NCBI GenBank assembly: GCA_016169945.1
Contig: JADLSH010000393.1
Location: forward strand, 10,639,501 to 10,703,500
Direction: 5' to 3'
Source of the DNA: Trachythela sp. YZ-2020
Taxonomy: Eukaryota; Cnidaria; Anthozoa; Malacalcyonacea; Clavulariidae
DNA length: 64,000 nt
Positions 9,817 through 20,500 of the stretch are shown here, piece by piece. The first letter of the stretch is position 1. Each line of letters begins with the position of its first letter. The notes beneath the pieces are model-generated. The model was not told where the DNA came from. It searched no databases and saw only the letters and a list, made by a program, of their open reading frames with translations. The position numbers were made by a program, and so were the translations under genes.

Positions 9817-11481
9817 TTAAGTTATTGTTAGGCGTGAAACAAGAGTTAGTTGAGATCGGTCGGGATGATGTAATTTCGGATTGGTTCTCGTGGCTTGGCG
9901 GACAAAGTCGAGGTAACTCAGCCAATCCCTCGTTCGGGGACATCCGATATGCTGGTATGGTGGGTTCTTGGTTCGCTGACGCTTTGGAAAAGGAGATTGA
10001 CTATAGTCAACTGGGATTTCAACCAAAGGTAAACGGGAAAGCCACTCGGGTACTTGGGATTTAGGGCGGGTTGGGAGAGGCAGATCAGACTTGATTTTAT
10101 TGTTAACATTTGTGCTTTGTAAGGCAACCCTCGTATTCGGCTTCAGGCGAGGCTTATTTGTTGGCCTAGTTGGGGTTTTGGGGGTCTTTAATTCTTGCTC
10201 GTAAGGGGTCGAATTTTGCCGACACTTCCCGATACTGCTCGCTGATACGAGACCGATGTTTTCTTTGTTCTCTCCGGAAACCGATGGAGTTTGCTTTGTT
10301 GACTTGATTTTGCGTTTCGGGATGACGATATCGTCAGTCCGGTTCAAAATCTCTTTATCATAATCTTCGCTGTTATCTTCACCACACTGTTGGCTTATAG
10401 GGGCCGAAGTGTCATCAGCATGCGCGCTTTTTTCGGGTGGACTGTCACTAGGAACAGCACAAGCATCGGCATTCACGGTTGAGATAGCATATACATCGCA
10501 GTCATCGACGTATACAGTTGTTCCAGGCGAAAGGCGACTAGAAACAGCACAGGCATCTATATTCGCAGTTAAGATCAACGGGCTCAGGTCACTAATCACA
10601 TTTGTTGTATTCTTTGGCGACAATCTCCCCTCCAACTCCGAGATGTATGATTTGAGATGTAAATTTTCGCAGGACAATTTGCATAGCTCTTGTTTATTTA
10701 TATTGATGGTATTATTCTGTTCAAAGAGTTTGTACGACAAAACTTGTAGCTGAGTTTCAACGTTTTCTTTAAATGTTAGAAATTGTGCTCCGAGTTTAGG
10801 CAGATTTTCTTCAGAGCGTCTTTGAGCTAGAGTAGAGAAGGCCGTCGGCTGGACAGGATCAGATAGCCCAGAGGCACTATAAAAAGACTTGTCGATAAAT
10901 GCCTCGAGTTCCTTTATAGTAGAAGTATTTGAGCTTAGCAGCATATCATCCAATTTGGAATTATACGACCAACTGAGGTGTTTTAACGGGGTCGATTCAG
11001 CAGCTGCCGGGTTATTGTCAGTGATAATTTTGCATGTTTTAACTGGAGATATCTCTGCAGTCTCTGTTTCAAATACCGAATCCGCTATGTTGGTCGTATA
11101 ATCAGTGACCGTATCCGTGGTTGTTTGGCCAGCACAAGTTATATCTAAGACACTCACCAGATAGTTCTTGAGCAGTTCACCATCCTTTCCTTGGAATAAT
11201 AGTGAATTCTGTTTGCCCGGGTACCACGTCGCGATCAGATCGAAATTTACGCTGGTAAATCTCTTAGCTTTACCACCAGGTGATGACCAATTGCCCCGTA
11301 GGCCAACAATATTTTCAACAAAATTCTTTAGTAGTTGAAGATCCTGCGACCATTTAATTCGGGTTCCGTCATACGTTAAGTGACCACAACCTTTCAAAGA
11401 CCTAATAATGTCTAAGTCAAGGTTCAGAGACATCAAATTTCCGATTTTTGTAGAGCTCGGAAAACCGTGACCGACGGCCAT
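9817..11481 (-). CDS. LINE ORF1 protein (554 residues)
   Basis: This is an intact 554-codon ORF at the 5' end of the LINE. The N-terminal 110 residues look globular (WSQDLQLLKNFVENIVGLRG). A Ser/Thr/Asp-rich middle follows. A likely coiled coil lies around residues 220-290 (SYKLFEQNNTININKQEL), and the C-terminus is basic and Pro-rich. No zinc knuckle or RRM is evident. By position it is the RNA-binding/chaperone ORF1p. It overlaps the ORF2 start region without a clear intergenic gap. Confidence 0.65.
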   Translation of the reverse strand: MAVGHGFPSSTKIGNLMSLNLDLDIIRSLKGCGHLTYDGTRIKWSQDLQLLKNFVENIVGLRGNWSSPGGKAKRFTSVNFDLIATWYPGKQNSLLFQGKDGELLKNYLVSVLDITCAGQTTTDTVTDYTTNIADSVFETETAEISPVKTCKIITDNNPAAAESTPLKHLSWSYNSKLDDMLLSSNTSTIKELEAFIDKSFYSASGLSDPVQPTAFSTLAQRRSEENLPKLGAQFLTFKENVETQLQVLSYKLFEQNNTININKQELCKLSCENLHLKSYISELEGRLSPKNTTNVISDLSPLILTANIDACAVSSRLSPGTTVYVDDCDVYAISTVNADACAVPSDSPPEKSAHADDTSAPISQQCGEDNSEDYDKEILNRTDDIVIPKRKIKSTKQTPSVSGENKENIGLVSASSIGKCRQNSTPYEQELKTPKTPTRPTNKPRLKPNTRVALQSTNVNNKIKSDLPLPTRPKSQVPEWLSRLPLVEIPVDYSQSPFPKRQRTKNPPYQHIGCPRTRDWLSYLDFVRQATRTNPKLHHPDRSQLTLVSRLTIT

Positions 11482-11500
11482 CTTGTTATATCAAAATACA

Positions 11501-11966
11501 CTGCACTGCTTCAAAACTTGACGAAACTTGGTTGAAATCTTCTTTAGCCATCTATCATTATGTAAAAGTACAACAATTGGATGATACTTGCGAGACTCGG
11601 CGATAAAAAGCAAACAAGACGGCAAAGTATGGCTGAAATCGTGTTTTGGTGGGGGGTAAGTGAAATAAAATGTATTATATTTAAACAAAACAATGTCAAT
11701 CCTTATGAAATCTACAATAATTATATTAAATTAAGCATAGTTTTTCATCCCATGATAAAAATTTTTAGGAAATAAGAAAATTTAATCTCTGCCAGGTATA
11801 TTAGTTATTTCATGCATAATTAGCAGTTGACCTGGGGTGGTGCATGGTCATTTTCTTGTAAAATGTTATACTTAGACAAATTTTTCCTTCCAATAACCAC
11901 CCCTAAAAGAAACCCTTCTAAACACTATAAGCACTTCAGAAAGGCTGTCGCTTTTGCTTTTCGGAA
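11501..11966. other. Gene-free stretch
   Basis: AT-rich DNA between the LINE and the next insertion. I see no supported feature in it. Confidence 0.5.
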
Positions 11967-11974
11967 GTTAGAGC

Positions 11975-12631
11975 CAGGGGCGCCGGAAGGTAGCTGAAGC
12001 TGCGGGGGCAGCCCCATGAAAAGGGCACGAGCGCCAAAGGCGCGAGAAATTTGTAGGGGTGCGGGGGTATCCTCCCCCGGAAAATTTTTAAATCTACGCT
12101 CTCTGAAATGCCATTTCCTGCATTTTGAGTGGAGATTTTATATATTCTGAATATTATAAAACGCAATATAAAATACACAAAAGGATGAAAGTCTACACAT
12201 TTTTAAGACTATACACATATAAATCATACATCCAGATTTCCAGTTCGTATATTCATATATATTCAATATAGTCACAAGAAGCTAAAATGCGCTAAAATCA
12301 CAATAACACACAGGAATTAGATAAGGGAAGTGCGTTATTGTGGAGCTTAACTGCGCTAATCGACCACGGAAAACTAGGCGTGAGGAAACCAGAAAAATCT
12401 AGATAAATTATCAAAAAGATAACTAGTCAATTAACGTAATCTAGTTAAACTGCACGGTCATAATCCTTATTAAACCTATGAGGGCTAGTCCGGTCACAGT
12501 AATAATAATTTATTCATTACAATGCACTTTATTGTTAAGAAAAAGGGCAACCGGTTGCCCCCGCGTGCCCCCGTACTATAAGGGCAGCGGGGGCAGCTGC
12601 CCCCGCTGCCCCCGTGGCTCCGGCGCCCCTG
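11975..12631. mobile_element. Non-autonomous hAT-type element, 657 bp, 8-bp target duplication
   Basis: The ends are CAGGGGCGCCGGA and its complement TCCGGCGCCCCTG. Exact 8-bp duplications GTTAGAGC lie at 11967-11974 and 12632-12639. Near the left end is a segment containing GAAATGCCATTTCCTGCATT, the complement of sequence also found near 49230, 56625 and 56765. No transposase is encoded. Confidence 0.9.
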
Positions 12632-12810
12632 GTTAGAGCTATCTCGGCACTGCCGTTTCAGGGCGGGGTCATTTTCAGGACTTTCGTCCCGGATTCAGGT
12701 TTTGGCACATATGCCATGTTGACCGCCATGGTCATTTTACCCTAAAACAGTTGAGATTGCCTGTGGTAAATGAAACGCATACAAACTCCTATACAGGTCC
12801 TAGACTATAA

Positions 12811-12938
12811 GGCTGATTTCCATTCAGTGCAAAATGTCGCGCGATCGACCTTTTTCGATCGTATTCTTTTGAATTGTGAGCCCTCGACCGGATCCGTTCG
12901 TCGATCGCGCGACATTTTGCACTGAATGGAAATCAGCC
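12811..12938. mobile_element. Palindromic MITE, GGCTGATTTCCATTCAG ends
   Basis: Near-perfect inverted arms begin GGCTGATTTCCATTCAGTGC and include ATGTCGCGCGATCGAC, around a short centre. The flanks are ATAA and TTTA, compatible with a worn TTAA duplication. The ends resemble those of the TTAA-flanked MITE at 21178-21321. Confidence 0.7.
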
Positions 12939-13585
12939 TTTAGAGCTCCTGCTTTTTTTTTGAGAGCGCGCGCTAGGTGAGAAATTAGGGAGGGGGGAAG
13001 AAAAAGCGAAGGGAGAGGCGAAATGAACGCCTGCCCAAATCCTATTTATAAACGAGACTTTTGTGTCCAAACCCTTCGGTTAAATTCCCATTGGCTAGTA
13101 TAACACTCAGTGAGATCTGTCAACAAACCGTAATACGCTTGAAAACAACTGCACCTTACCGCATGGTGGGATTGTATTTCGTCATTTTCCCGGCAAAATG
13201 GACAGTATTCGAGCAGACTGTGTCTGAATTATCTGAGCGTTTAGGTTATGAAATTATTCTTAAGCCGGAACAGCAAAAATCCGTTACCAAGCTGCTTTTT
13301 GGTCTTGACGTGCTTGCTGTTCTGCCAACGGGCTTTGGGAAAAGCTTAATCTTGGAAGTGTTTACAATAGCCAAATCGAGGCTAGAGATGTTAGATGGCG
13401 GTACTCAATCGTGTAGTATTGTGGTATGTCCTTTATAATAATAATGAAGGTTTATTTAAAAACTTATTGCAGCAAACGCTGAATTACAAGTTATTACATA
13501 GAGTATAGCTAAGTAAAAGTGCTATAATGTTAACATTACATTAAGATGTTATATCAATATTTACAGGTTATAAAATTTAAAAATC

Positions 13586-14990
13586 TATCAGTAGTAGTAA
13601 GTAGTAGTAAAACTTTATTTAAAAGTCACACGCTAGCCTCGTCAACTTTAAAGCTGGTTTCCACGAGGGGCGTGTGAATAACATATTTAAGAACATAATA
13701 TTATACAATTATATACATTACATACATATTAAATAGTACAATGAACCACATCTACGATACGCTATACTGAACACAAGTATGACAAATAAGGCATGCAATA
13801 AATTTAAAAATTGAATACAGAAGAATAGAATTTAATTTAGAAAAATTTTTTTAGGAGGTATGAGCACGAATTCCGTTTTTGAATATTGTCAATGTATCCG
13901 AATTACGCACATCTGCAGGTAGAGAATTCCAAACTCTAGCTCCATCGTATGAGAAACTTTTCTTTAACTTTTCAGTTTTTGGTTGAGGCAACTGCAGCGA
14001 GGTAGAAGAGCCCCTGAGGTCGTATTGAGTAATATTTCTCTTTTGTTCAAACAGTTCCGCAAGCGAGCTCGGAGCCAGGTTATTTAAAACCTTGTACATT
14101 GTTTTTGCTTTGGACTTGGCTCGTCGAGTCTCAAGAGTTTCCCATCCTAACGCTTTTATTGCTTCTGGTCCAGAAATATCATTTCCAAAGTTCATTATGA
14201 CTCTAGCAGCTCTATTTTGGAGTTTTTGAAGCCTGTTTGAAAGTCCGACACCCAAGGTATCCCATACCTCACTGCAATAATCAAAATGAGGATTAATTAA
14301 GGCATTGTAGATAGAAATCAAAGTGTCTCGATCAACGAAATCACGAATTTTCCTGATAGCTCCTATTCCCGAGGTAACTTTTTTAGCAACTTTATCAATG
14401 TGTCTATTCCAAGATAATTTATCATCAAGTTCTACTCCAAGTACGGTAGCGTTACAGACTTGTTTAATTTTTATGATTAATTTTGAGATCTGGCTGTGTA
14501 ACAAGGTTGTTTAGTTTATGAGCTGAACCTATGAGTATAAATTCTGTTTTTGTAACATTAAGGCTCAGTTTATTGGCCAAAAGCCACTCATTTATGCATG
14601 CAAGATCACTATTCATGTTCAACTCAATTTCCTGAATACTTTCACCAGCTACTGTAAGATTAGTATCGTCGGCAAACAGCCGAGGAGTAGCCTGATTTAA
14701 ACATTCTGGAAGATCATTTATGTATACAAGGAAAAAGAGAGGGCCAAGAATAGACCCTTGGGGAATACCACATGTAACACGCCTTTCAGTTGACATAAGG
14801 TCCCCCAACTGACATTTTTTATTACGATCAGATAAGTATGAACGTATCATCGACAGAGCACTTCCCATTATGCCATAAAGTTCTAATTTGCTCAACAGAA
14901 TACCATGGTCGATTGTATCAAATGCCTTCTTAAGATCTAACAAAACAACCAAATTAAACTTTTTCCGGTCCATATTAACATACCAACTGT
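13586..14990 (-). mobile_element. Second LINE fragment nested inside the first
   Basis: It contains an RT palm and thumb of a different LINE and ends in an (ACT)n-type tail near 13586-13610 preceded by AATAAAG. Its placement inside the outer LINE's 3' region follows from the outer element's tail lying further left. Confidence 0.55.
13851..14973 (-). pseudogene. LINE reverse transcriptase fragment (palm to C-terminus)
   Basis: 14973-14464 reads LVVLLDLKKAFDTIDHGILL, GIPQGSILGPLFFLVYINDL and the catalytic box RLFADDTN. A frameshift near 14480 moves to 14504-13851 with LGVELDDKLSWNRHIDKV and NPHFDYCSEVWDTL, ending AHTS. Fingers and endonuclease are missing, so the element is 5' truncated. Confidence 0.75.
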
Positions 14991-14995
14991 TCGTA

Positions 14996-15423
14996 CTATC
15001 TAGCAGTATTTACAAAGTTTACACAATTCGGTTCGCGTGTATGCCGTAAGTTATATTCATGATTAATACCAGCACTGTTATTGTTAAAAAGTTCTTTAAG
15101 GGGACCAGATAATTTGTTGTCTCTAGCAAATTTCCTACAAATATCTTCTCGTCTTTTTGTCAATGTTTGTAGACCAACTCTGCACAGCGACTCTTCATAT
15201 GGTGAACCAGGGTCAATTATTTTTAGGGCTCGCTTTTGGACTTTTTCCACTTTAGTTTTTAAATAGTCCGGGATTGCAGACCAAACAGGGGCAGCATATT
15301 CAAGAATTGGTCTGATTAAGCTGCAGTATACTGTTATTAATTCTTGGCGCCCAATCCTTATTACTTTCCGTAATATACGCAGAATGTAAAGTCTCTTGTT
15401 AGCTTTCTTAATAATATAGTCAT
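14996..15423 (-). pseudogene. LINE RT C-terminal fragment (outer nested LINE)
   Basis: About 140 codons read KKANKRLYILRILRKV, LIRPILEYAAPVWSAI and GLQTLTKRREDICRKFA, then stop. This is the thumb/C-terminal part of a CR1-type RT only. Confidence 0.7.
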
Positions 15424-15511
15424 GTGTAGTATTGTGGTATGTCCTTTGGAGAGCATTATGATTGCTGAAGCACTCAAGCACAGTCTCTTGGAATGACTGC
15501 ATGTTCACTTA

Positions 15512-15742
15512 AGGCCATTTTCCATTACGGTCGTTTTGCCCGCGCGGGCGAAGCGACCGATTCGAATCACGCGAATAATTAGTCGTGCGGGCACGCCAAG
15601 AAAGTTGAATGTAGTTCAACTTTCAGGCGTGTCCGCGAGGTGTAAAGCGGACAAAAAAATCTCATGCTAGACACCTACAACGGAAGTTGAAACATGGTCG
15701 CTCCGCCCGCGCGGGCAAAGCGACCGTAATGGAAAATTGCCT
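15512..15742. mobile_element. Harbinger-type MITE, copy 1 (231 bp, TTA duplication)
   Basis: Terminal inverted repeats AGGCCATTTTCCATTACGGT and AGGCAATTTTCCATTACGGT (read inward from each end) are flanked by TTA at 15509-15511 and 15743-15745. Three-base TTA/TAA duplications fit PIF/Harbinger. The interior has a GCCCGCGCGGGC palindrome. Confidence 0.8.
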
Positions 15743-15968
15743 TTACTGATACGAAATTAGCCGAAGTATCTCAGAATCCACCACAACTTCTGTTTGCATC
15801 GGCAGAGAGCGTAAAAGATCACGTTTTCCGTGTGGCATTGAAAGACAAAAATTATCCTGCCTGCGATGTTAAGGCACATCAATTAACATCAATTTCCGGA
15901 GCGTTTATAGCGCTCAATCATCACCAATTTCTGCAGCGTTTTTTCATTGGTTATTTGAAGAGGTGTTA

Positions 15969-16199
15969 AGGCCATTTTTCATTACGGTCGTTTTGCCCGC
16001 GCGGGCGAAGCGACCGATTCGAATCACGTGAATAATTAGTTGCGCGGGCACGCCAAGAAAGTTGAATGTAGTTCAACTTTCAGGCGTGTCCGCGAGGTGT
16101 AAAGCGGACAAAAAAATCTCATGCTAGACACCTACAACGGAAGTTGAAACATGGTCGCTCCGCCCGCGCGGGCAAAGCGACCGTAATGGAAAATTGCCT
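15969..16199. mobile_element. Harbinger-type MITE, copy 2 (231 bp, TTA duplication)
   Basis: This is nearly identical to copy 1, the same length, and flanked by TTA at 15966-15968 and 16200-16202. The two lie 226 bp apart in the same orientation. Each has its own duplication, so they are separate insertions or a hop between nearby sites. Confidence 0.8.
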
Positions 16200-16681
16200 T
16201 TACTATAATTTTCAATTCAGTCGTATTTGTTTTAGCCTTGTCTCGTTTATGAATAGGATTTTGGCAGGCGTTCATTTCGCCTCTCCCTTCGCTTTTTCTC
16301 TCCGCCCCCAACTTCTCACCTAGCGCGCGCTCTCAAAAAAAAGCGCGTTCTAAACAAAACTCCCTCCCCCACAATAGAACGCCTGCCACGCAGGCTACCT
16401 GCGAGCAGAATATCTTGGTAGGCTTGAAGCACGTGCTTGAAGTTGCATTTATTCCACTGAGATTTATTCTGTGCTCGTTTGCAAGAATAAAGATGCCAGC
16501 GGCACTGTAGCTTGTTTAAAATGCATTTTACAAGTTTACAAATTAATAGTAACTGTGTAGTAACCGAACATTTTGGATTCCGCTTTTTTAGCATAATTTA
16601 TCTCAATTTAGCATAATTTAGTCGGTTGTGTAGCATAATTAATTTTTAGAATCGCGAAGCTCTGGCCTCTGGGCGCGAAGT

Positions 16682-16857
16682 CAGCCTCGTACCCAGGCGC
16701 TTTTAAGGAAAAGAAAAAAAATCGCGTTCAGCTAATTTATAGAGATCATGACCTCCCCAAGCACCTCCGCGCGCTCGCTAATCTCAGCCACTGATCTCTA
16801 TAAATAGCTGAACGCGATTTTTTTTCTTTTCCTTAAAAGCGCCTGGGTACGAGGCTG
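16682..16857. mobile_element. MITE just upstream of PIBF1, 9-bp target duplication
   Basis: The arms run from CAGCCTCGTACCCAGGCGCT to the complementary AGCGCCTGGGTACGAGGCTG, about 65 bp each. GCGCGAAGT is repeated exactly at 16673-16681 and 16858-16866. A 9-bp duplication suggests a Mutator-like or hAT-like origin. It ends 71 bp before the PIBF1 start codon. Confidence 0.85.
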
Positions 16858-16928
16858 GCGCGAAGTATAAACAAGAAAATATTGGCGGTTAAATAAAATA
16901 CAGCTGTTAGCTTCAAAAAGATTTTAAA

Positions 16929-17510
16929 ATGTCTGAGAATTCTCTTGGGACAGATTCGTCGACGACAACGAGTGTTAACTATACTTTAAATGAATCAACC
17001 CTTGTCTCAGATGATCTAGGAGGGACATTGTCGTCTCTTACAACTTCAGTGCTTTCTACTACAACTGATATAGCTGATGATAGTAAAATAATTGCACATA
17101 TGATTGAAAAGAAACAACTGTTACATGAAATGGACCGACTACGGATAGAACTTAGTCATAAAACATTGCTTGTTGAGAGCTACAAAGCTGAACTCATGAA
17201 TAAAATTGATGACCTTGAAGAGAAGTTGTCTGATGTCACATACTCTAAACATATGCTGAAAGCAAAGCTTGAATCACAATTAAAATTAAAGGAAGACGAA
17301 GCTAATATTCAACAACGTAAATTAAAAGAAGAACTAACACAAATTACTAAGCGACAAAAACAGCTTGAGGAAGAAAATATCAAGCTTCATGAAAAGGCAG
17401 GGTATTTGAAATCAAATCTGTTTGTTGACATTGACCAGCTTACAGAAGAACAGTATGTAGATCTCAAGTCAAAAGATATAGACCAGTTGTCTTTGAAAGA
17501 CTATGTTGCA
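16929..17510 (+). CDS. PIBF1: PIBF1 exon 1 (codons 1-194)
   Basis: The ATG at 16929 is the first in frame. The N-terminal 55 residues are Ser/Thr-rich, then coiled coil begins at [16 protein letters not shown]. The exon ends at KDYVA before donor GTAAGT, after a complete codon. Confidence 0.92.
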
Positions 17511-20500
17511 GTAAGTAATTTCATGGTTATTAACGGTGAGCATGAGACTGATTTATTTAAGCGCCGCCACCAATTAACCGCCACCCTTGAATAAGCGCCA
17601 CATTTGAGGGCAAAAATATTAAAGAGCACCCCCCTCGAATAAGCGCAGCACTTTATTCAAAACAAGACATAGACGGATTTTCAGATTTTTCTCTGGGGGG
17701 GTGCCAAAAATTTAGGAGGGGAGGTGAGCGACAGGGTGTGTAGTGCCGCTGAGCAAGCTGCAGCAGGGGTCTGGGGGCATAGTTGCAAATGGGGGTAAGG
17801 GGGCGAAGCCTCCAGAAAATTTTGAGATTTTTGGTCTTATTTATCTCAAAATCCTTGTTTTTAGTCTTACTTAGTTCAAAATCTTTATTTCAATCACACT
17901 ACTGTCATTTATCCCAATTTTTTTTTGGGGGGGTGCAAATTTCTCTAGGTGAGGTGGGAAACTTTTTGGGGGGGTGCAAAATATTTTTGGGGGGTGCGCA
18001 CCCCCCCCAGAAAATCCGTCTATGCAACAACATGGCACACCATTAGACAGAATTGTTCTATCTGAAAATACAGACATTTATTCTGTACTACTACATTGTT
18101 TTTAAGTTCAATGTGAATATATTTCAGTGTTTTGTCGTTTAACTTTCTCTCCAGAACTTTGGAAATGTGCAATTCCACTGTTAAGGCAGATACAAAGATT
18201 TAAAGAGCGCCGCCCTCGAATAAGCGCCACTCTCAAATAAGCGCTGCCCTTGAATAAGTGCCACATCCAAAACACTATAAATTTAAAAAGCAATACAGCG
18301 CTCAAACGAGGAAATACAGTATTCAAATTATTGTCATCACAGAGTCGTCATGTTTCTAGTTACCAGTTCCCTACAGATGACTTTGTTTTATTGTTTTAAA
18401 TACTTTTATTTGCATATTAATGCTCAAATATAGGAAAAGAGTTGACATGTAAATCACTAAATCAGCCTTGCAGATATTTTTATTTAAAGCAGGATCCATA
18501 AATATTATGCATGGTGGAAGAAACCTATATGGGCACTTTCTCGATATATGAGCAACTAACCCTAATCTTAACCCTCAACCTAACCCTAATAATCAACCTA
18601 ATTAAACAGATAAGTTATTCAGATAGTTGTTAGTTACATGATATTCAGATCAGGGCTTGAAATAACGGCCAGACAGGCACCGGTCATGTTGTCTGGTCAA
18701 ACATATTTTTGCTTGGACACAGCCCTTTTTCAGCGGTGAAATATATTGCCATAAGCAAACCCTTGTAATAGCAGACATTCCAACCTCAGGTAGCAGGAAA
18801 TAGGCAATTTCCTCTAGAATGTGTTACCGTTGGGCTTAGACTTCGAATGTTGGAATTTTATGACCAAAAACTTGCAGTTTCTACCGGCTTTGGAATTGCA
18901 ATTTCGGAGCACCTGCAAGCACTAGTAATTGCAAAGTCATGCAGCCGTCTGGTGTCACAGTTGACGTTGACGTTGACGTCTTGTTGTTCAGGTTGTGCCG
19001 TTCACTCAGTCAGTTTATGTATTCCTTCGTCCGTCGAGACCATATCGCTCTATTGATAAATACTTTGCTCGTTTCCACCATCGAGTTCTTCTTCAGGCAG
19101 TAGATTGGGTTGCATAAACATCATTGAATTCGGCATCAGGGTAGGAAGTTGGACGTCGTCCTCGACATAGCCCAAAGGCCGGTTGTTTACAGCTATTTGT
19201 ACGTCCAGTAGCACCTCTTCAAGCTCTCCCCATCTCAAATTCGCCCGTCCGATGCTCTTGTATAACGCTCTCTTCACCAAGCCCACCATTCTTTCAAACT
19301 GGCCTCCCCACCATGGAGCCCTGCTCAAGTTGAATTGCCAAGTGATGTTTTGATGGGCGAGGAAGTTTTGAATCTGCTCTTCTTTCATGACCTTGTTTAT
19401 CCATTTGGCTGCTGCTATGAAGATCTCCCCGTTGGGTCTCCCTCTTCTTGCTATGAAGCGCTTTAGACTTTTGATGTAATTTTCAGCTGTCTGATCAGGA
19501 AGAAGTTCCAGATAAGTCGCTCGGGTTAAGCTACAGGCAAACAAGAGAATGTATGTCTTGCCGATTCGTTTCTAACTAGATCTATAGGTAATAGGACCAA
19601 CGTAGTCCACGCCCAGAACTTCGAAGGGTACCGACCAGAGTTCAATATAATTCTGAAGACTTGGTCGGACATTATGTCTGACCAACCCACGTTGGCCATG
19701 ATCGCCTTTTGATCGGCCACTAATTATTTACAGACCTCAAGAAAGAAATTATTGAAATTAATAAGTCAAAAACACAACTATTGGTCGGCCATCTCAGCAA
19801 TTCGCTCGGAAAATGGCCGATGGCCGACCGTTATATTGAACTCTGGTACCGACCCGATAGTTCTGTCCGTAGGTAAAGGGACAACCGGAGCGTGACGATA
19901 CGCTGAAACATGGAATTTCTTGCAGCCATAACAGTTCCTTATTTATGACTCTCTTGGTAACTTGTCTCAGCCGAGGTACCCAGTAACGTTGCCTCGCGTA
20001 GGCCGTTGTTGAACCAACTCCCCCGTGATGGCATGCGTTGTGAACCATCTTTTCGGTTATGAGCGCACTCGGAGGTAGATATATCGGGAGGTTTCTTTGA
20101 ATCCTTCCTCTACATTCGTATAGACCATCAGCATTCCTTTGCAGGTTGAGCTTCAACATATCTTCTTTGAACCGCTCCGTTTCACTGTGCGCTTCCGTTG
20201 CTCTTTTTACCCAAAACTGAACACGTGATTGGGTTTCAGCTGTCGTTAGATGGCCACGTACTCGTTCAGCCTTGGCAAGCTTGCAATTACAGATAAATCT
20301 GACAATCCATGCGAAGATACGCACTGCTTTCCAAAAGCTGTGATTCTCTAATAGCTCGTCCAAGTCATCCTTGACATACACGGCAGTCACGAACAGTTCC
20401 TTGGTAGGGTTTGCTTCGGTTTCAGACTCTTTTCTCGGCTTGGCATGCACACCAGGTGGCCATTGATCAGGTTTTGACAGCCAATCTGGTCCCATCAACC

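Larger units (their letters stand above)
6790..11500 (-). mobile_element. Nearly full-length CR1-group LINE, inactivated by two frameshifts
   Basis: Read on the minus strand it has ORF1 (11481-9817), then ORF2 with endonuclease and RT (9748-6962), then a 3' UTR ending near 6800 in a TTGAAA-rich simple tail with AATAAA. Only two frameshifts (about 9375 and 7930) break ORF2, so it is fairly young. The exact ends and target duplication were not resolved. Confidence 0.75.
13435..15423 (-). mobile_element. Nested LINE insertion in the helicase relic, 24-bp target duplication
   Basis: A 24-bp direct repeat starting GTGTAGTATTGTGGTATGTC flanks it at 13411-13434 and 15424-15447, proving insertion into the helicase frame. 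The outer LINE is 5' truncated: its RT C-terminus (KKANKRLYILRILRKV, RPILEYAAPVWSAIP) lies at 15423-14996, and its 3' end is an ATT-rich tail at 13435-13446. A second LINE (about 14990-13586) sits inside it. Confidence 0.8.
13061..15960 (+). pseudogene. RecQ-like superfamily 2 helicase relic, split by insertions
   Basis: At 13061-13438 the frame reads YEIILKPEQQKSVTKLLFG, then a Walker A motif (LPTGFGKSLI), then SIVVCPL. After a LINE insertion the same sentence resumes at 15424-15447 with CPLESIMIAEALKH and soon stops. After a MITE, 15746-15960 continues in another frame with NPPQLLFASAESVKDHVF and VALKDKNYP, the next RecQ-type block. The Walker B DExH box and everything after it are missing. 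It resembles the expanded RecQ-like helicases of invertebrate genomes, some of which travel in DNA transposons such as Academ. That link is inference. It is non-functional. Confidence 0.65.
12950..16345. mobile_element. Inverted-repeat-bounded element carrying a helicase relic
   Basis: About 105 bp at 12950-13055 recur inverted at 16246-16345. Shared landmarks are GAGAGCGCGCGCTAGGTGAG, GCGAAGGGAGAGGCGAAATG, AACGCCTGCC and ATAAACGAGAC. Between them lie a RecQ-like helicase relic, two nested LINE fragments (13435-15423) and two MITEs. Removing the insertions leaves roughly 900 bp. The outer limits are uncertain because a MITE abuts the left arm. Confidence 0.6.

Noticed and set aside
9507..10064. 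Open frame of 185 codons on the + strand
   Set aside because: It is antisense to LINE ORF1 and the ORF2 start, has no domain features and no independent support.
13061..13438. Helicase as a working gene
   Set aside because: The frame is cut by a LINE with a target duplication, stops soon after and lacks the DExH box and later motifs.
18548..18602. Internal telomere
   Set aside because: The CTAACCCTAA-like units are few and irregular; listed only as a degenerate repeat.
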